A stretch of 6,113 bases of DNA from Gammaproteobacteria bacterium (GTDB lineage: Bacteria; Pseudomonadota; Gammaproteobacteria; Steroidobacterales; Steroidobacteraceae). A model generated the notes under the pieces. That model made no database searches and was not told the DNA's origin. It worked only from the letters and a program-made list of their open reading frames with translations. Positions 5,097-6,113 of this stretch are shown here, piece by piece. Within the stretch, counting starts at the first letter, position 1; each line of letters opens with the position of its first letter. The stretch is from the NCBI GenBank assembly GCA_028293775.1, contig JAQGOD010000047.1:1-6113 (forward strand), read 5' to 3'. Made by a program: the position numbers and the translations under genes.

Positions 5097-5126
5097 TGAT
5101 CCTTTTTGGATCATCTGACATGATCC
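5097..5126. promoter_or_regulatory. Operator cluster with three GGATCA half-sites
   Basis: TGATCC (5097-5102), GGATCA (5108-5113) and TGATCC (5121-5126) form two overlapping perfect inverted repeats: TGATCC-5 bp-GGATCA, and GGATCAT-5 bp-ATGATCC (5108-5126). The middle half-site is shared. The cluster lies 11 bases upstream of the XRE start and about 50 bases before the divergent small reading frame, as expected for a repressor controlling both directions. Clear -35/-10 pairs could not be assigned. Confidence 0.55.
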
Positions 5127-5176
5127 ATTTAGTGTCATTTTTGAACGCGACGGCAATCCCGGCGAACGGCGGAGCC

Positions 5177-5224
5177 ATGACCAAAATTAACCGCTCTGCG
5201 ATCATGAGCCGGATTGAAAAATGA
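5177..5224 (+). CDS. Possible 15-residue leader peptide
   Basis: ATG 5177 opens MTKINRSAIMSRIEK and stops at TGA 5222-5224. GGAG at 5171-5174 lies close (two bases) to the ATG. The stop overlaps an ATG at 5221 (ATGA) that is in frame with the Tat-signal gene, so it might couple translation to an N-extended form. It could equally be a gene remnant: adding one base at the stop would continue as KNEPGECVNTRPAPTIEPLN. Evidence is thin. Confidence 0.3.
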   Translation: MTKINRSAIMSRIEK

Positions 5225-5298
5225 ACCGGGCGAATGCGTCAACACCCGTCCGGCTCCGACCATCGAACCCCTCAATCTCTGGCAAAGCGAGAAAATCG

Positions 5299-5820
5299 AT
5301 GACCAATTCAATCAATACCACCCGCCGCCGTTTCCTTTCAACTGCTGCCGCGCTGGCTGCGTCCGCTGCTGTCGCCATCCCGGCCAACGCTGCCGACGCG
5401 TCCACGTCCGATCCGATATTCGAGGCAATCGAGGTCCACAAGGCCGCCCGCCTTGCTTTCGAAAACGCCTTTAGCCGGGGTTGTGCGCTTGAGCAGGAAT
5501 TGCCGCGCGAAAAAACCCGGTCCTGGATCACGGTTTGGGAAGAAGAGATTGTGGAAACCGACGATCCGCGATGGATCGACAGCGTGCGGGAGGTTCACCG
5601 CACCTCCGATGCCGAAACCGACGCCGCCTGCGCCCTGGCGAGTATCGCTCCGACCACGATGGCGGGAGTGCTGGGGTTGCTGCAATACGCCATCAGCATC
5701 CACCCCGAGGAATGGCCGGAAGGCGTGCAGTCCGATGCCGACACCGAGACCCGGCCATGGCACTACTTTCTGATCGAAATGCTGATCGCTGTTCTGCCCG
5801 GCATGGTGGTGCAATCATGA
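5299..5820 (+). CDS. Tat-signal exported protein of unknown function
   Basis: This is a 173-residue protein. The start carries a twin-arginine signal: TTRRRFLSTAAALAASAAVA (7-26), with the RRRFLS motif at 9-14 and likely cleavage after ANA-31. The mature part (~142 residues) is acidic and probably helical, starting DPIFEAIEVHKAARLAFENA and ending HYFLIEMLIAVLPGMVVQS. I do not recognise a catalytic motif; Cys62 and Cys111 are the only cysteines of the mature part. Similar small Tat proteins occur often in accessory regions of Bradyrhizobium, by memory only. ATG 5299 is chosen because it puts the Tat motif near the N-terminus; ATG 5221 would add 26 residues and overlaps the small upstream reading frame. 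The Shine-Dalgarno before 5299 is weak (GCGAG). It runs divergently from the XRE gene. Confidence 0.7.
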   Translation: MTNSINTTRRRFLSTAAALAASAAVAIPANAADASTSDPIFEAIEVHKAARLAFENAFSRGCALEQELPREKTRSWITVWEEEIVETDDPRWIDSVREVHRTSDAETDAACALASIAPTTMAGVLGLLQYAISIHPEEWPEGVQSDADTETRPWHYFLIEMLIAVLPGMVVQS

Positions 5821-5884
5821 GAGCGTATGTGCAGCAAGCGGACGGGACGTGCGATCAACTCGCACACCGTTTGGGTATCACAAT

Positions 5885-5910
5885 CCCGCATGTCGCTCCG
5901 CTCATGCGGG
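5885..5910. repeat. REP-like hairpin
   Basis: A perfect 8-bp stem, CCCGCATG (5885-5892) and CATGCGGG (5903-5910), has the loop TCGCTCCGCT. This sequence type recurs across rhizobial genomes and its reverse translation gives the familiar spurious 'HERSDMR' peptide. A partial relative, CTCATGTGGGCTACG, is at about 4057-4071. It lies 65 bases after the Tat gene and could end its transcript, though there is no T-tract. Confidence 0.55.
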
Positions 5911-5926
5911 CTACGCTTGCTACTAC

Positions 5927-5984
5927 CGTGTCCCGGGCGCGATGCGGCATTCTTCATGCCGCTTCGCAGAACCGGGACCCCGGT
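5927..5984 (+). repeat. Palindromic repeat, family 2, copy A
   Basis: The outer stem is GTCCCGG (5930-5936) with CCGGGAC (5972-5978); the inner stem is GCGGCAT (5944-5950) with ATGCCGC (5956-5962) and loop TCTTC. The outline CGTGTCCCGG...TTCTTCA...CCGGGACCC is shared, in reverse, with the repeat at 6004-6070. It is flanked by an 8-bp inverted repeat, CTTGCTAC (5916-5923) and GTAGCAAG (5993-6000). Confidence 0.55.
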
Positions 5985-6003
5985 TTCTTCTGGTAGCAAG
6001 TAA

Positions 6004-6070
6004 CCGGGACCCCGGATCTGCAGCGCACCACGCCGTGAAGAACGGCGCGCTGCGCTGCGTCCGGGGCACG
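6004..6070 (-). repeat. Palindromic repeat, family 2, copy B (inverted)
   Basis: Three stacked perfect stems: CCCCGGA (6010-6016) with TCCGGGG (6060-6066), GCAGCGCA (6020-6027) with TGCGCTGC (6051-6058), and CGCCGT (6031-6036) with ACGGCG (6042-6047), loop GAAGA. On the minus strand it matches the outline of copy A, including the TTCTTCA loop region. It is longer and more perfectly paired than copy A. Confidence 0.55.
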
Positions 6071-6080
6071 AAATTGCCCA

Positions 6081-6096
6081 TTCACGAACTTGTGAA
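6081..6096. repeat. Small hairpin near the window end
   Basis: TTCAC (6081-6085) and GTGAA (6092-6096) form a 5-bp stem around a 6-base loop just outside repeat copy B. It could be an operator or chance; the region after it is cut by the window. Confidence 0.25.
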
Positions 6097-6113
6097 TGTA
6101 TACCTATCCCCGC

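Noticed and set aside
5763..5999. 78-codon minus-strand frame containing SPHERSDMRDC
   Set aside because: This is the known spurious translation type of the rhizobial REP-like hairpin and overlaps the Tat gene.

Overview
The window looks like chromosome of a GC-rich alphaproteobacterium, most likely Bradyrhizobium or a close relative. The clues are a long AceE/transketolase-type gene, REP-like palindromes of the kind common in that group (including the 'tcgctccgctcatgcggg' hairpin), short XRE regulators with the C-terminal ENGGGAGV signature, and a Tat-exported protein. This assignment is by eye; no database was searched.

Layout. (1) 3-1526, plus strand: 3' part of a thiamine-diphosphate enzyme of the AceE/transketolase type, cut by the window edge. 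(2) 1548-1762, plus: a short frame-broken remnant of an unidentified protein. (3) 1730-2692, minus: an exported multi-domain protein of unknown function with its own promoter, facing a 98-bp nested inverted-repeat region (2719-2816). (4) 2915-4052: a higBA toxin-antitoxin operon (3176-3888) lying between two same-orientation copies of a ~121-bp palindromic, REPIN-like element. (5) 4087-5126, minus: three small XRE-type regulators. The first two in translation order (from 5086 and 4662) each have a cluster of inverted repeats just upstream that look like operators. The third (4339-4087) is a paralogue of the first, is coupled to the second by a TGATG overlap, and carries a one-base frameshift. 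(6) 5177-5820, plus: a possible 15-codon leader peptide and a Tat-signal protein, divergent from the first regulator across its operator. (7) 5885-6096: a run of hairpins, including two copies of one palindromic family in opposite orientation.

How it fits together. The core gene at the left gives way to an accessory stretch rich in gene fragments, repeats, a toxin-antitoxin pair and small regulators, which resembles an island edge or insertion hot spot. The strongest observations are: the higBA operon bracketed by 998-bp-spaced direct repeats; paired base changes in the arms of those repeats that preserve the long-range fold; a 2x23-bp tandem repeat plus palindrome directly before a toxin start codon that seems to lack a leader; and a frameshifted XRE gene whose conserved C-terminus differs from its paralogue only at synonymous sites.
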